A stretch of DNA of 64,000 nucleotides from JABDIY01 sp963803875 (GCA_963803875.1 CAWDOA010000013.1:186001-250000); one strand, 5' to 3'. Positions 29,734 through 39,076 are shown, counted from the first letter of the stretch. The notes: generated from the sequence alone by a model not told the origin. Translations and numbers: made by a program.

Positions 29734-30547
29734 ACCACGAATCATCTCCTATTCCGACCTTGTGTCGACGGATCTGTCGATCGCCGAGCCCGCCCTGGTT
29801 ACCGGGCTCGAGGTGTTGCCCGACCTCTGGTCACCCGAAGATGTGGTCGCTGCGGTCGGGCAGACCGAGGTTCCGATCGTCCACATCAGCAGCGGTGACT
29901 ATGTGGGAGGCGATATTCGCAACCGCACCGTTGCGGACTACTACGCCGAGATCACCAGCGAGATGCCAACCGATCCGTTCCCATACCTGGCGGAGTTGTC
30001 CTACGACGAACACTTCCCGTCGCTGGCCGCCGAGCTGGTAGCGCCACCCGTTCTCCCCGATGAGACCTTTGTTCAGCGGGTCATGTACTTCGGCAGGGGA
30101 GTGCACAGCCAGATTCACTTCCATACGGGGGGCAGCGCCATGCTGTTCTGCATTCACGGCACCAAGATCGTTCGGCTGTTCGCCCCGGACCAAACTCCGA
30201 ACCTCTACAAGGTGAAGGGCCGAAATTTCTCCAGCGTGCTGGTGAGCAGCGTTGGGGAGAACTCATACACCTATGACAGGCAACAGTTTCCCGCCTTTGG
30301 CGACGCCGAGTACGTCGAGTACGAGGTGAACGCCGGACAGGTTCTGTTCATCCCCATCTACTGGTGGCACAGCATTCAGAACCTCGAAGACATCAGCCTC
30401 ACCTCGGTCTACTTCTGGAATCAGTCGTGGAAGAACACATGGCGGGAATTCGTCCCCAAGCAGGTCCCACCGGCCGGGATGCGGCTCGATTACGTGCGCA
30501 CTCTGATCAAAGGGCGGATTCTGGCGCCACTGAGGGATCGACGTTAG
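29726..30547 (+). CDS. JmjC/cupin-like dioxygenase-fold protein with altered metal triad
   Basis: The 273-residue protein has the cupin-8/JmjC pattern: 'VMYFGRGVHSQIHFHTGGSA', 'FCIHGTKIVRLFAPDQ', 'QQFPAFGDAEYVEYEVNAGQ' and 'VLFIPIYWWHSIQN'. Relatives are Fe(II)/2-oxoglutarate hydroxylases with an H-x-D...H iron site. Here the first motif reads H-F-H, so the carboxylate is replaced by histidine, while the distal His in 'WWHSI' is kept. It may use a three-His site or be inactive. It is coupled to the flippase by an ATGGCTGA overlap and lies near NRPS genes, where such enzymes often hydroxylate residues. Confidence 0.85.
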   Translation: MAEPRIISYSDLVSTDLSIAEPALVTGLEVLPDLWSPEDVVAAVGQTEVPIVHISSGDYVGGDIRNRTVADYYAEITSEMPTDPFPYLAELSYDEHFPSLAAELVAPPVLPDETFVQRVMYFGRGVHSQIHFHTGGSAMLFCIHGTKIVRLFAPDQTPNLYKVKGRNFSSVLVSSVGENSYTYDRQQFPAFGDAEYVEYEVNAGQVLFIPIYWWHSIQNLEDISLTSVYFWNQSWKNTWREFVPKQVPPAGMRLDYVRTLIKGRILAPLRDRR

Positions 30548-31638
30548 GTCACCCAGCTCAGTTGCACGAACCCGGCATCGGGCGCCAACTGGGCCTGTCC
30601 GGTGGACAGGTTGTAGAGCAGAGCCGGAAGCGGATTGGCGAAGTCTTCATAGCTGAAGGCGCTGCTGAAGGACAGAACCAGGTGTTCGCCGGCGTGAATG
30701 AGGTCCCGGCCGTACACCCCCTGGTCGGCATCGAGAGCCCACAGCAAGGTTTCGCTGCTGTCAGAGAGATCGAATCGGTACAGACCTCGCTGGACTGATT
30801 CATCCGATACCCAGGATCGGAAGCCGTACACCTCGTTATCGATCAGCAGCGCTTCGTCGTAGTCGGGGCACCTCGGGTCGCCGCCGTCGAAGCAATCGAA
30901 ATCCTGCTCAGCGCTCGAGTAGAGACGTTGACCGGTATCGAGATCGATTGTGGTGAGCTCGAAGTGGCCCTCACCCCGGAACAACCCCACGGCGTAGCGA
31001 CCGTTGATCGTGCTGAAGTGGGTGGAGCTCTCGAACCCGCCGGTCAGGGTGATTTCTCGAACCTCGCCGGTGGTGAAGTTGAACGCCCGGAGCGTCTCCA
31101 CCGTTTCCTGGCCCGCTGGATCTCGGCGTTGGTAGATGATTTCCGCTGACTCGTCGGGTAGCAGGCGTACACCCTCCAGCTGGAGGTTCTGTTCTTCTGA
31201 ACCCACAAGGAGCTCTCGCTCGCCTGTGCCATCGTCGAAATGGATGACGTTGGAAAACACTTCCCGTTGATACACCCAACCGACCAGTGGGACTTCCACG
31301 ATGTTCACGATCGGCCCGTCCACAGCCTCAGAGAATCCGGGGAGCGCTCCCTGTTTCTTGGCCCCCGAAGCGTCCCACAAAGTGACCGCTACCGGCCATG
31401 AGGAAACAACGTCGATATCGACAAAACTTTGGACCGACCCGGCGGTTGTGGACGGAGTGGTGGGCGCGGTCGACCCACTCTCGGGGTCGGTCGTCTGATC
31501 GGCCGGCTCGTTGATCGAGCTGGATGTCGTAGTGGTTGTGGCCCCGGCGGCGGGAAGTGGCTCTTCGACATCGGACCCGGTACAGGCCGACGCGATCAAG
31601 AGGACGGGGAGTGCAAGGATGGCGATGCGTAGAGACAT
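30544..31638 (-). CDS. Secreted lipoprotein with beta-propeller-like repeats, unknown function
   Basis: ATG 31638 gives a signal peptide ending in the lipobox 'LLIASAC'; an in-frame start nine codons upstream is less suitable. A Thr/Ser-rich linker of about 50 residues follows. The remaining 290 residues or so form repeating strands such as 'LRAFNFTTGEVREITL', 'LTTIDLDTGQRLYSS' and 'LPALLYNLSTGQAQL', as in WD40/TolB-like propellers. It should be anchored on the outer face of the membrane. Its stop overlaps the end of the convergent JmjC-like gene by four bases. No ligand can be inferred. Confidence 0.75.
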   Translation of the reverse strand: MSLRIAILALPVLLIASACTGSDVEEPLPAAGATTTTTSSSINEPADQTTDPESGSTAPTTPSTTAGSVQSFVDIDVVSSWPVAVTLWDASGAKKQGALPGFSEAVDGPIVNIVEVPLVGWVYQREVFSNVIHFDDGTGERELLVGSEEQNLQLEGVRLLPDESAEIIYQRRDPAGQETVETLRAFNFTTGEVREITLTGGFESSTHFSTINGRYAVGLFRGEGHFELTTIDLDTGQRLYSSAEQDFDCFDGGDPRCPDYDEALLIDNEVYGFRSWVSDESVQRGLYRFDLSDSSETLLWALDADQGVYGRDLIHAGEHLVLSFSSAFSYEDFANPLPALLYNLSTGQAQLAPDAGFVQLSWVT

Positions 31639-31782
31639 GGTGATTCGAACCCCAGTGTGCCTCATCAGAGCATCCTCACCCGGTCATCGGCAATGCTTCG
31701 ATGAGTTCGGATCGTGAAGAACACAAACGGATCGACCCGCTTCGCCGAGGTGTTGTGGTGCGTCGCGGCGTAGTCTCTGGCG

Positions 31783-32712
31783 GTGGAACTTTGCATCTTC
31801 ACCGAACCTCAGCAGGGCGCAAGTTACGACGACCTTCTTGCCGTGGCGAAAGCTACCGAAGCCAACGGATTCCACGGCTTCTTCCGGTCCGATCACTATC
31901 TGAAAATGGGTGACGGGTCTGGTCTGCCAGGCCCGACCCACGCCTGGGTCACACTGGCCGGTTTGGCTCGCGACACAACACGAATCCGACTGGGGACCCT
32001 GGTCAGTCCGATCACGTTCTACGACCCGGGACCGTTGGCCATCATGGTTGCTCAGGTCGACCTCATGAGCGGGGGCCGCATCGATTTCGGAGTCGGCTCA
32101 GGGTGGTTCGAGGCCGAACACCGTGCCTACGGACTCGACTTCGGTTCCGTCGGTGAGCGGATGACCCGCTTCGAAGAGGCGATGGAACACATCGTGGGGC
32201 TGTGGGGGACTCCCGAGGGGGACACCTACTCCGGTCACGGTCCAACCTGGTCCTTCGAAGACTCTCCCGCCCTTCCCAAACCACATCAGCGGCCCCATCC
32301 ACCCATCATCATCGGCGGCCGGGGCAAGAAGCGGACTCCGGCGTTGGTGGCAAAGATACGCAGCCGAGTTCAATTGCCGTTCGTTCCGGAGGCGGAAAAG
32401 ACCGAGCTCGTCGATCGTGTCTTCCAGGCATGTGCCGACCATCGGTCGGGCGGATACTCCGTCGGTGTCGGCCGCGCTCGTCGTGTGCGCCGGCGCCGAC
32501 GACGCCGAAATCGAACGGCGAGCCGCCGCTCTGGGACGTGATACCGCCGAACTCAGAGAGAATGGAGTGGCCGGGTCACCGGATGAGATCATCGACAAGA
32601 TCGGGCGCTACGCCGACGCAGGCGTTTCCCGTATCTATCTCCAAGTGCTTGGACATCCACGACCTCGATCACATCGCCTTCATCGGATCAGAGATCCGAC
32701 CTCAGCGTCTGA
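31783..32712 (+). CDS. Luciferase-like (LLM) F420-type oxidoreductase, frameshifted
   Basis: The protein starts 'MELCIFTEPQQGASYDDLLA' and has the LLM barrel motifs 'GFFRSDHYLKMG', 'RIRLGTLVSPITFYDPGPLA' and 'GGRIDFGVGSGWFEAEHRAYG'. 'HPPIIIGGRGKKRTPALVAK' is typical of the F420-dependent group. The frame breaks near 32450-32470, continuing as 'AALVVCAGADDAEIERRAAALG'. It breaks again near 32650, where an extra T separates 'RIYLQVL' from 'DIHDLDHIAFIGSEI'. The exact end is unclear and lies about 32700, overlapping the convergent phosphopantetheinyl transferase. Two-electron redox chemistry on a small molecule is expected. Confidence 0.82.
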
Positions 32713-33428
32713 CCGCGTCGCACCACGACTGCGCTGACCACGACGTCGTCGTACACGATCTGGTCGAATCGGACCGGGCTCTCGATGTTCTCGAGCACGG
32801 GGAGTTGACCGGTTTCCAAGAGCAGACCAGATCCCTGGAGGCTGTCCAACCGCATGTCGCCGAACCCCACCCACGACGACGTCAGGGCGTACTGGGCTTT
32901 GTAGAACGCCTCCTTTGCACTGAAGACCCTGATGGCCCCCTCATCTCGATCCGCGGCAGGAAGGGATTCCACCATCTCGATCTCGGACGGAACGAGCAGC
33001 ATCTCCCGCACACCATCTTTGAGCGGCTGGATCACTTCAGCATCGAGACCGACTCCGAAATCACCACCTCGGTCGAGAGCGGCCACGGCGGCCACGAATT
33101 CTCGTCCTTCCCGTCGGGTGTGGGTGATCGACGCAGTGATCCCTGCGGGCCATTCAGGCTGCCGGCCGGGTCCGGTCGGCAGGGTAGGAGCGGCCCTACC
33201 CAGCGCCTCTATGGATGCACGGGCACACGCTCGTCCGGTGGCGAACTCGGCCCTGCGGCCCGGTACGGCCTTCTCGATGAACCGCAACTCCTCGGGCGAC
33301 AGAAACGCATCGTGAAACAGCCTGTCGGTGTGAAACACAGCAACCTCGACACCGGCAAACAGCGACTCGAACTCCGGTGACCGCAGAGGACCGGCGGTGG
33401 GAGAATTCGAACGTGGCACGTCGAGCAA
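32688..33428 (-). CDS. 4'-phosphopantetheinyl transferase (EntD/Npt type)
   Basis: About 246 residues read from TTG 33428; GTG 33419 is an alternative. The EntD-type signatures are in order: 'FATGRACARASIEALG', 'WPAGITASITHTRR', the metal-binding 'FGVGLDAEVIQP' and 'IRVFSAKEAFYKAQYAL'. The enzyme moves phosphopantetheine from CoA onto the conserved serine of carrier domains. It is the natural activator for the free carrier at 9725-9976 and the carriers of both synthetases, and it marks the right side of the cluster. Confidence 0.92.
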   Translation of the reverse strand: MLDVPRSNSPTAGPLRSPEFESLFAGVEVAVFHTDRLFHDAFLSPEELRFIEKAVPGRRAEFATGRACARASIEALGRAAPTLPTGPGRQPEWPAGITASITHTRREGREFVAAVAALDRGGDFGVGLDAEVIQPLKDGVREMLLVPSEIEMVESLPAADRDEGAIRVFSAKEAFYKAQYALTSSWVGFGDMRLDSLQGSGLLLETGQLPVLENIESPVRFDQIVYDDVVVSAVVVRRGQTLRSDL

Positions 33429-33521
33429 TGTAGGCGGTGGCGGTTCGGTGGTGCGAGAAGCTACCCAGGAAGTTCATCGTGCAGCTGAGCATTGACCGGC
33501 TCAGCAGGCGACACTGGGACA

Positions 33522-34655
33522 ATGAGTAGTCGACCATCGATCATCATCGTGGGCGGGGGCACCGCCGGGATCCACGCGGCTCGTGCCCTGCGGTGGCTCG
33601 ATGAGATCGTTGACGTCACGCTGATCGAACCCACCGGCACCCACCAGTTCTTGACCCGCTTGGCGGCCGTGGCCGGTGGTGTTCTTCGGATCGAAGATTC
33701 GTCCGAATCGCTCGACGCTCTTGTCGACTGCGAGGTTGTGACCGACTCGGTGGAACGAGTTGTCGAGGGCTCGGTTCTGCTGGCGTCGGGGGAACAGCGC
33801 AACGCTGATGTGATCCTCCTGACCGCTGGTGCGCACGCTTCCCGTCCTCCGATCAAGGGGCTTCGCCATGCCGTCTCACTCCGCACCGCGGGGGATGCCG
33901 AAGAAATCCAGTATCGGGTGTCGAAGACAGACGCCGTGGTCGTGATCGGTGGTGGCCCGACCGGCTGCCAGTTGGCCGGTGCGCTGGCCGCCGGTCCATT
34001 CGACGTGTTCGTGACGCTGGTCGAACGGGAGAGCCGACTGCTCAACGGCTTCAATCCGGCACTGGGTCGCAGGGCCCGAAAGGTACTCACCCAGCGAGGC
34101 GTGTCGGTCTGGACCGGACGGACCGTCGCTGAGATCGGTCCGGAAAACGTCACAACTTCCAACGGTTTGGCCAACGGGATGCCGGTCTGGACCGGAGGTT
34201 TCGAGGCCCGAACCGAAGGGCTCATCGACGCCCCCACCCGGGAGGGGCGTTTGGTGGTGGACGACGTGGGCCGGGTCTCCGGATTCGACCGGGTGTTCGC
34301 TGCGGGAGACATCGCCGCCCATCGCGACGGCGATGACGTGCATCCGATGTCAGCCCAGATCGCCGTGAAAGCCGGTCGAACAGTGGCATTCAATGCTCTC
34401 CAAATGTTGAGGGGTGAGCCGCTGAGCCCTCTCGATTTCACTGATCTTGGATGGGTGGTGGACCTGTCGGGCGGACAGGGCGTCGCCGATCTGTTCGGAT
34501 TCCCACTTTCGATCCCCGGGCTCGATCGTTTGGTCCCGCTCTTGCACGATGCGATCGACATCCGGAACCTTGCCCAGCTGGGCGCTCTTCACACGCTCTG
34601 GAGTGAATCCTCGGTTCGCAATGCGCGGCGCGCGAACGACTTGACCCACCGCTGA
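33522..34655 (+). CDS. NAD(P)H dehydrogenase-like FAD oxidoreductase (NDH-2 type)
   Basis: The start at ATG 33522 gives 377 residues beginning 'MSSRPSIIIVGGGTAGIHAA' with the FAD Rossmann motif. A second dinucleotide motif, 'AVVVIGGGPTGCQLAGALA', serves NAD(P)H. 'GFDRVFAAGDIAAHRDGDDV' is the FAD-contacting motif, and the C-terminal part ends in helices that could touch the membrane. NDH-2 enzymes pass electrons from NADH to quinone without pumping. The next gene starts three bases after its stop. Confidence 0.87.
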   Translation: MSSRPSIIIVGGGTAGIHAARALRWLDEIVDVTLIEPTGTHQFLTRLAAVAGGVLRIEDSSESLDALVDCEVVTDSVERVVEGSVLLASGEQRNADVILLTAGAHASRPPIKGLRHAVSLRTAGDAEEIQYRVSKTDAVVVIGGGPTGCQLAGALAAGPFDVFVTLVERESRLLNGFNPALGRRARKVLTQRGVSVWTGRTVAEIGPENVTTSNGLANGMPVWTGGFEARTEGLIDAPTREGRLVVDDVGRVSGFDRVFAAGDIAAHRDGDDVHPMSAQIAVKAGRTVAFNALQMLRGEPLSPLDFTDLGWVVDLSGGQGVADLFGFPLSIPGLDRLVPLLHDAIDIRNLAQLGALHTLWSESSVRNARRANDLTHR

Positions 34656-34658
34656 GTC

Positions 34659-36401
34659 GTGGACGATCACCACGACGAGGAGCTGCTGGCTCAAAACCAG
34701 GTCCGCCGTGGTCGCTCTCCGCTGTTCTTCCCGCTTGTTCTGCTCAGTACGTTCGCAATTGGTCTGGTGGGGTACCGCACAGTTGTTCCGCAGCTAAGCC
34801 AGGAGACGGCGGCACCGGTACAGGATGAAGGCGAGGACCAGGCCGAACCCAGCCCCTGGCAGTGCAGCAGCGCCGTAGCTCGAGCTGAGCAGTTGGATGA
34901 GGCCCGTTCGACCCCCGTATGGCTTCCGATGTTGATGGCTCGATCCCAGGTGGTCGTGAGCGGCAAGATCACCGACGGTCTGTTGTACGAGGACTACGGA
35001 GTGGCCGTGGTGGAGGTGGAACCGATCGATGGGGTCGGCCAGCAGAACCTCGATCGGCTGCTCCTCCCGCTGAGTTCCACTCCTCCCGGAGCGCCGTGGC
35101 AAGGGGCCGATTTCGTGGCGTTTCTGTCCGGTGTGAGTGAGTTCGGGGTCGGCACCGTGGTGCCGGGCGGGTTTTTCTTCGCCTGCGGGTTCGAGGAGCC
35201 CGCGACCGGTCTTGCCACCTTCGATGCCGAGTATTCCCAGCAGACCGATTCGTTGAATTCGCTGCGTACTGCCTACCTGGCCTTCCAACGGGTCGGTCAG
35301 CGGCAAGCAGCAAGGGTGGTTGCTCCCAGGATCCACGTGTTGGACGTGATGACCCAGGATCAGTCCAGGGTCGGGGTGTACCTGCCCGAAGCGCTGGCCG
35401 CACCCTTCGATGTTCACACGGTCGACACGCCCGGTGATGGTCAGTGGCACATCGTGTTTGCCAACACCACAGTGGTGGGCCGAATTGGGATCGGCCCGTG
35501 TGGCGATCTGAGACCCGAGCATTGCAGCGGCAACCTGCGCATGGAGATCGAATCGCTATCCGGGTTTGACGTGCCGGCGGCGTTGCAGTTTCTTGGTGGT
35601 CCCGCAGTCGACGGAGCGCAGTCGGCCTTCGGAGCGCCGGTTGTCGAAGCGCGACTAGGTCCCCAGGTGGTCGACGACCTTCTGGTGTACCTGAACGGCG
35701 ACGCGATCTTTGCCGTGGACAAGCTGACACTGGAGCCCCGTTGGCAACGGGGGGGCGGCCCGTTCAGCTTCGCTCGGGTGGGCCCTGGACCGGTCCGGAT
35801 AGTTGTTCGAAGTGAGATTGATGGCGCTCTGACAGGTATGACCCGCGCTGGAGTCATCGAGTGGCGCTACGACGGAGCGGGCACGATTGCTTCCAGGCTG
35901 CTCACCGGCGGCCCGATCCTCATCCAGTCGTGGCGAGATCTCGACAACACAACCCGATCCCGGGTGCTCGTTGCCGTAGAGCCCACCGACGGGTCGCGGC
36001 GATGGGAGTTCAGCCGCATTGTCCCGATGGAGGGAGCAGCCCGGGTCGAGGAACGACTCGGGGACGGTCTGTACGTGGTGGAGATAACCACCGGGAGCCC
36101 ACTGGCCATCGGCAAGGAGTTCGTCGGTCTGGAGATGGCTACGGGTGAGGTGAGATGGCGGGTGAACCCTCAACCGGGCGGGGATGTGTTCGAGATCGAC
36201 GGCTACCTCTGGTGGGCCGGAACCGGTGCCATCGCCCGAATCGACGGCGACAGCGGCGAGGTGTTGTGGAAGGTCGACCGGGCTGGGATCAACGACTTGT
36301 CGGTGGAGGGCGATGTGGTTGATTTCGCCGATGCCGGATCCTTCGACTTGGAAACCGGCCGGCGTTTGCGTGACGCTGCTGTTTCACCGTGTTGCCAGTA
36401 G
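34659..36401 (+). CDS. Membrane-anchored PQQ-like beta-propeller protein
   Basis: GTG 34659 follows the oxidoreductase stop by three bases. Of 580 residues, the first 23 or so are cytoplasmic, then 'LFFPLVLLSTFAIGLVGY' spans the membrane and the rest should be outside. The C-terminal 250 residues repeat propeller blades such as 'LLVYLNGDAIFAVDKLTLEPRW', 'VLVAVEPTDGSRRWEF' and 'AIARIDGDSGEVLWKVD', the PQQ-like repeat. Quinone-ligand residues are not evident, so it is probably a sensor or scaffold rather than a dehydrogenase. The middle 300 residues are unrecognised. Confidence 0.78.
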   Translation: MDDHHDEELLAQNQVRRGRSPLFFPLVLLSTFAIGLVGYRTVVPQLSQETAAPVQDEGEDQAEPSPWQCSSAVARAEQLDEARSTPVWLPMLMARSQVVVSGKITDGLLYEDYGVAVVEVEPIDGVGQQNLDRLLLPLSSTPPGAPWQGADFVAFLSGVSEFGVGTVVPGGFFFACGFEEPATGLATFDAEYSQQTDSLNSLRTAYLAFQRVGQRQAARVVAPRIHVLDVMTQDQSRVGVYLPEALAAPFDVHTVDTPGDGQWHIVFANTTVVGRIGIGPCGDLRPEHCSGNLRMEIESLSGFDVPAALQFLGGPAVDGAQSAFGAPVVEARLGPQVVDDLLVYLNGDAIFAVDKLTLEPRWQRGGGPFSFARVGPGPVRIVVRSEIDGALTGMTRAGVIEWRYDGAGTIASRLLTGGPILIQSWRDLDNTTRSRVLVAVEPTDGSRRWEFSRIVPMEGAARVEERLGDGLYVVEITTGSPLAIGKEFVGLEMATGEVRWRVNPQPGGDVFEIDGYLWWAGTGAIARIDGDSGEVLWKVDRAGINDLSVEGDVVDFADAGSFDLETGRRLRDAAVSPCCQ

Positions 36402-36440
36402 GTGCCCGTAGTACCAGCGACTAGAGGAAACGTTCACCCA

Positions 36441-37235
36441 CTACCGGCGGCCACCATCGACCACGAACTCCTGTGCGGTGCATGCAGCTCCGTCGTCAGC
36501 GGCCAGGAACAGAACCATCTGGGCGAATTCCCTGGGGTAGATCCGCCGTTTGATGGCCTGATCGCGCATGGTCCCCGCTTCACCCTCGGGCGTCCACCAT
36601 TTGGTGAGTTGCTTCTCGGTGGCAACCCATCCCGGCAGCACAGTGTTCACCCTGACGTTGTCAACGCCGAAGGTTCGAGCCATTGTGCGGGTGATTCCCT
36701 CCACTCCGCTCTTCGCAATGGCATAACCGGGGAAGAAGTCCTCTTGGATCTGGTACGACGATGATCCGATGTTGATGATCGACCCGTTCTTGGCGTCCAG
36801 CATTTGTGGAGCCACGGCCTGAAGGGCAAAGAAGTAGTGGCGAAGGTTCACGTTGATTCGATCATCCCAATACTCCGGGGTCACCTCCTGCCACGTATGA
36901 CGATCGTCGCTGGCGGCGTTGTTGACGAGCACGGTGATCCCGCCGAGATCCTCGATTGCCTGCGCTATCACCGTTTGGGTTGCCTCGATGTCGAGTAGAT
37001 CGACTTCGTAGAATCGGGGTTGGTGACGGGGGTTGTGAGCGGCACATCGATCAAGGGTCCGGAGGGCGTTCGCTCGGTTCACGTCGGCGAAACCAACTCG
37101 GCTTCCCTGTTTCACGAACTCTTCCACAATCCCGGCACCCACGCCATCGGCCCCACCGGTTACGAATATGGTGCGGTCAACCAGGGACGGATACTGCGCG
37201 TAGTGAACGTCGGGAGGTGCTGTTGGATCAGTCAT
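36441..37235 (-). CDS. Short-chain dehydrogenase/reductase
   Basis: Reading is open to 37289, but ATG 37235 ('MTDPTAPPDVHYAQYPSLVD') gives a normal SDR of 264 residues. Motifs are 'RTIFVTGGADGVGAGIVEEF' for the nucleotide, 'VLVNNAA', and catalytic 'GYAIAKSGVEGI' (Tyr and Lys) with the Ser in 'NIGSSSYQI'. 'RVNTVLPGWVATEKQ' is the PG motif. The substrate is unknown. It is divergent from the universal stress protein at 37319, with 83 bases between. Confidence 0.88.
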   Translation of the reverse strand: MTDPTAPPDVHYAQYPSLVDRTIFVTGGADGVGAGIVEEFVKQGSRVGFADVNRANALRTLDRCAAHNPRHQPRFYEVDLLDIEATQTVIAQAIEDLGGITVLVNNAASDDRHTWQEVTPEYWDDRINVNLRHYFFALQAVAPQMLDAKNGSIINIGSSSYQIQEDFFPGYAIAKSGVEGITRTMARTFGVDNVRVNTVLPGWVATEKQLTKWWTPEGEAGTMRDQAIKRRIYPREFAQMVLFLAADDGAACTAQEFVVDGGRR

Positions 37236-37318
37236 CGACAGTGACTGTAGGCATCCCAGAGCGTGTATTGAGACCCACCGGTTGCGCATGGCGGTTCCGA
37301 ACCGGGTAGGAATGTTGT

Positions 37319-37762
37319 ATGAAGAAAATTGTCGTGGGCTTTGATGGTTCTGAAACGGCTCGGAAAGCTGCCGACGAAGCGGCTGAGCTTGCGGCGGGCC
37401 TTGGAGCGGAACTACACGTGGTCACGGTGCTCACTGATGATCCGAAGAAACACGGCTTCGACGCTGACATCGTGGGCGAACGGGCAGTTGATGCGGTGGA
37501 AGCTCGAAGCCAGGGTCTACGCCAGCAAGCAGCCGACGCCGCAGGTCAACTCGAAAGCGGTTTTGCCGGAGTCACCGTGGTCACGACCGTCTTGGCCGGC
37601 CCACCGGCTCGAATTCTGGTGGAACATGCCGAGGCGATTGACGCCGACATCATCGTGGTCGGTAATCGACATGTGCAGGGCATCGCTCGACTCCTGGGTT
37701 CGGTAGCGGTGGATATCCTTCGCGACGCTCCGTGCGCCGTGTACGTCGCCAAGACCACCTGA
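37319..37762 (+). CDS. Universal stress protein (UspA family)
   Basis: The 147-residue protein begins 'MKKIVVGFDGSETARKAADEA' and ends 'GSVAVDILRDAPCAVYVA', both standard for UspA. The ATP-loop region reads 'VVGNRHVQGIARLLGS', close to the G-x2-G-x9-G-S/T motif of ATP-binding members. Such proteins respond to starvation or redox stress, and their direct activity is mostly unknown. The serpin gene follows 68 bases downstream on the same strand. Confidence 0.92.
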   Translation: MKKIVVGFDGSETARKAADEAAELAAGLGAELHVVTVLTDDPKKHGFDADIVGERAVDAVEARSQGLRQQAADAAGQLESGFAGVTVVTTVLAGPPARILVEHAEAIDADIIVVGNRHVQGIARLLGSVAVDILRDAPCAVYVAKTT

Positions 37763-37830
37763 AGGGTCAGTTCTCCGCCCTGGCAGCTGCCTTCCGGGAA
37801 CCAAACCGGACCTGATGACGTCGAAGTGGT

Positions 37831-39067
37831 ATGGGCAAACAGTTCTGGATCGCCGTCGCCATGATGGCAGTGGCGTCGGCGTGTGCATCAACAACCCCGG
37901 CCGGAGACACTGAAGTGTTGGTTTCTGAGATGTCTCGGGCTGCGGCACGCCCGGACGCGGCGGTCCCCGAGCTCGTTTCGGGCTTCAACCAGGCGGGCTT
38001 CGATCTGTTTCTCACACGAGATCAGACCGTAAACACCGTGCTGAGCCCGCTGAGTATCGGTCATGCCGTCCTGATGGCCGAAGCCGCCGCCGACGCCGAC
38101 ACCGCGACCTCCATTCGAACCAGCTTTGGGCTTCCCGACGATCCCCACGAGGCCTGGAATGCACTTGATTCCCTCATCGTGGCGTCGAACCGAACCGCCA
38201 CCAACGTTGCTCAGAAGCCGACCCCGATCGTGACGGTGGCGGGGCGGGCGTGGCCCGCAGCCGGCAGGTCTCCATCACAGCAGTGGTTGGATGTGCTCGC
38301 TGCCCAGCACGGAGCGGGAACCGAGACAATCGATGTGAACCAACCAGAGCAGTCGGCTGACCAGATCAACGGTTGGGTCTCGGAGGAGACAAATGGCTTG
38401 ATCGATCGTCTCATCACGCCAAGCTTCATCACTCCCGACACCGTGCTCGTGCTCACCGACGCGGTGTACTTCGAAGCTCAGTGGGCTCGTGTGTTCGGAA
38501 AGTACGGAACCGTCACCCAGCAGTTCACCGCACTGGACGGCACAACCGTCTTCGCGCAGTTCAACCTGGACCTCGAACAGCCCGGCCGCCGCGGGACCGG
38601 CAACGGGTTTGTAGCAGCCGAGGTCGACTATGCGGGGGGCGACTACTCGATGTTGTTGGTCGTCCCCGACGAAGGAAACTTCTCCGCGGTCCGTGCCGGG
38701 CTTTCGAATGACTTCGTGGCTGAGGTCGACGAGGTTCTGGCCGACGGTCCGTGGGAGCTTCGTCTCCCAGAATGGACAACGGACACGTCATTCGACTTCC
38801 TGGCATGGCTCGAGGCTGCCGGCGCCGCCCCCGGCGTCGTATCCGGGAATCTCACCCGGAGCGTTCCTGAGCGGCGCGGTTCATGGTGCCAACATCGCCG
38901 TGGACGACATCGGCACCGTGGCGGCCGCTGCTACTGCATTGGGCTTTGCAGAGTCCGGTCCGCCCGAGCCTGAACTGGTGGTCTCGGTCGACCGGCCATT
39001 CATCTACATGATCCGCCACGTCGACACCGGGGCGGTCATGTTTGTGGGCCAGGTGACCTCGCTGTAA
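37831..39067 (+). CDS. Lipoprotein serpin (protease inhibitor), one frameshift near 38850
   Basis: The N-terminus 'AVAMMAVASACAS' is a lipobox signal, so the protein should be exported and membrane-tethered. The serpin fold is clear: 'NTVLSPLSIGHAVLMAEAAA', 'VLVLTDAVYFEAQWARVF' and 'YSMLLVVPDEGNFS'. A one-base frame switch near 38850 is needed to reach 'GAVHGANIAVDDIGT', the hinge 'VAAAATALGF' and the end 'RPFIYMIRHVDTGAVMFVG'. The small-residue hinge is that of inhibitory serpins. Counts from the hinge and from the C-terminal 'RPF' disagree by two residues, so the P1 residue and target protease are not assigned. Confidence 0.85.
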
Positions 39068-39076
39068 CCGGAGAGC

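Noticed and set aside
32202..33380. A 392-codon plus-strand open frame
   Set aside because: Most of it is antisense to the phosphopantetheinyl transferase. Only a short part ('DIHDLDHIAFIGSEI') is the frameshifted end of the LLM gene.
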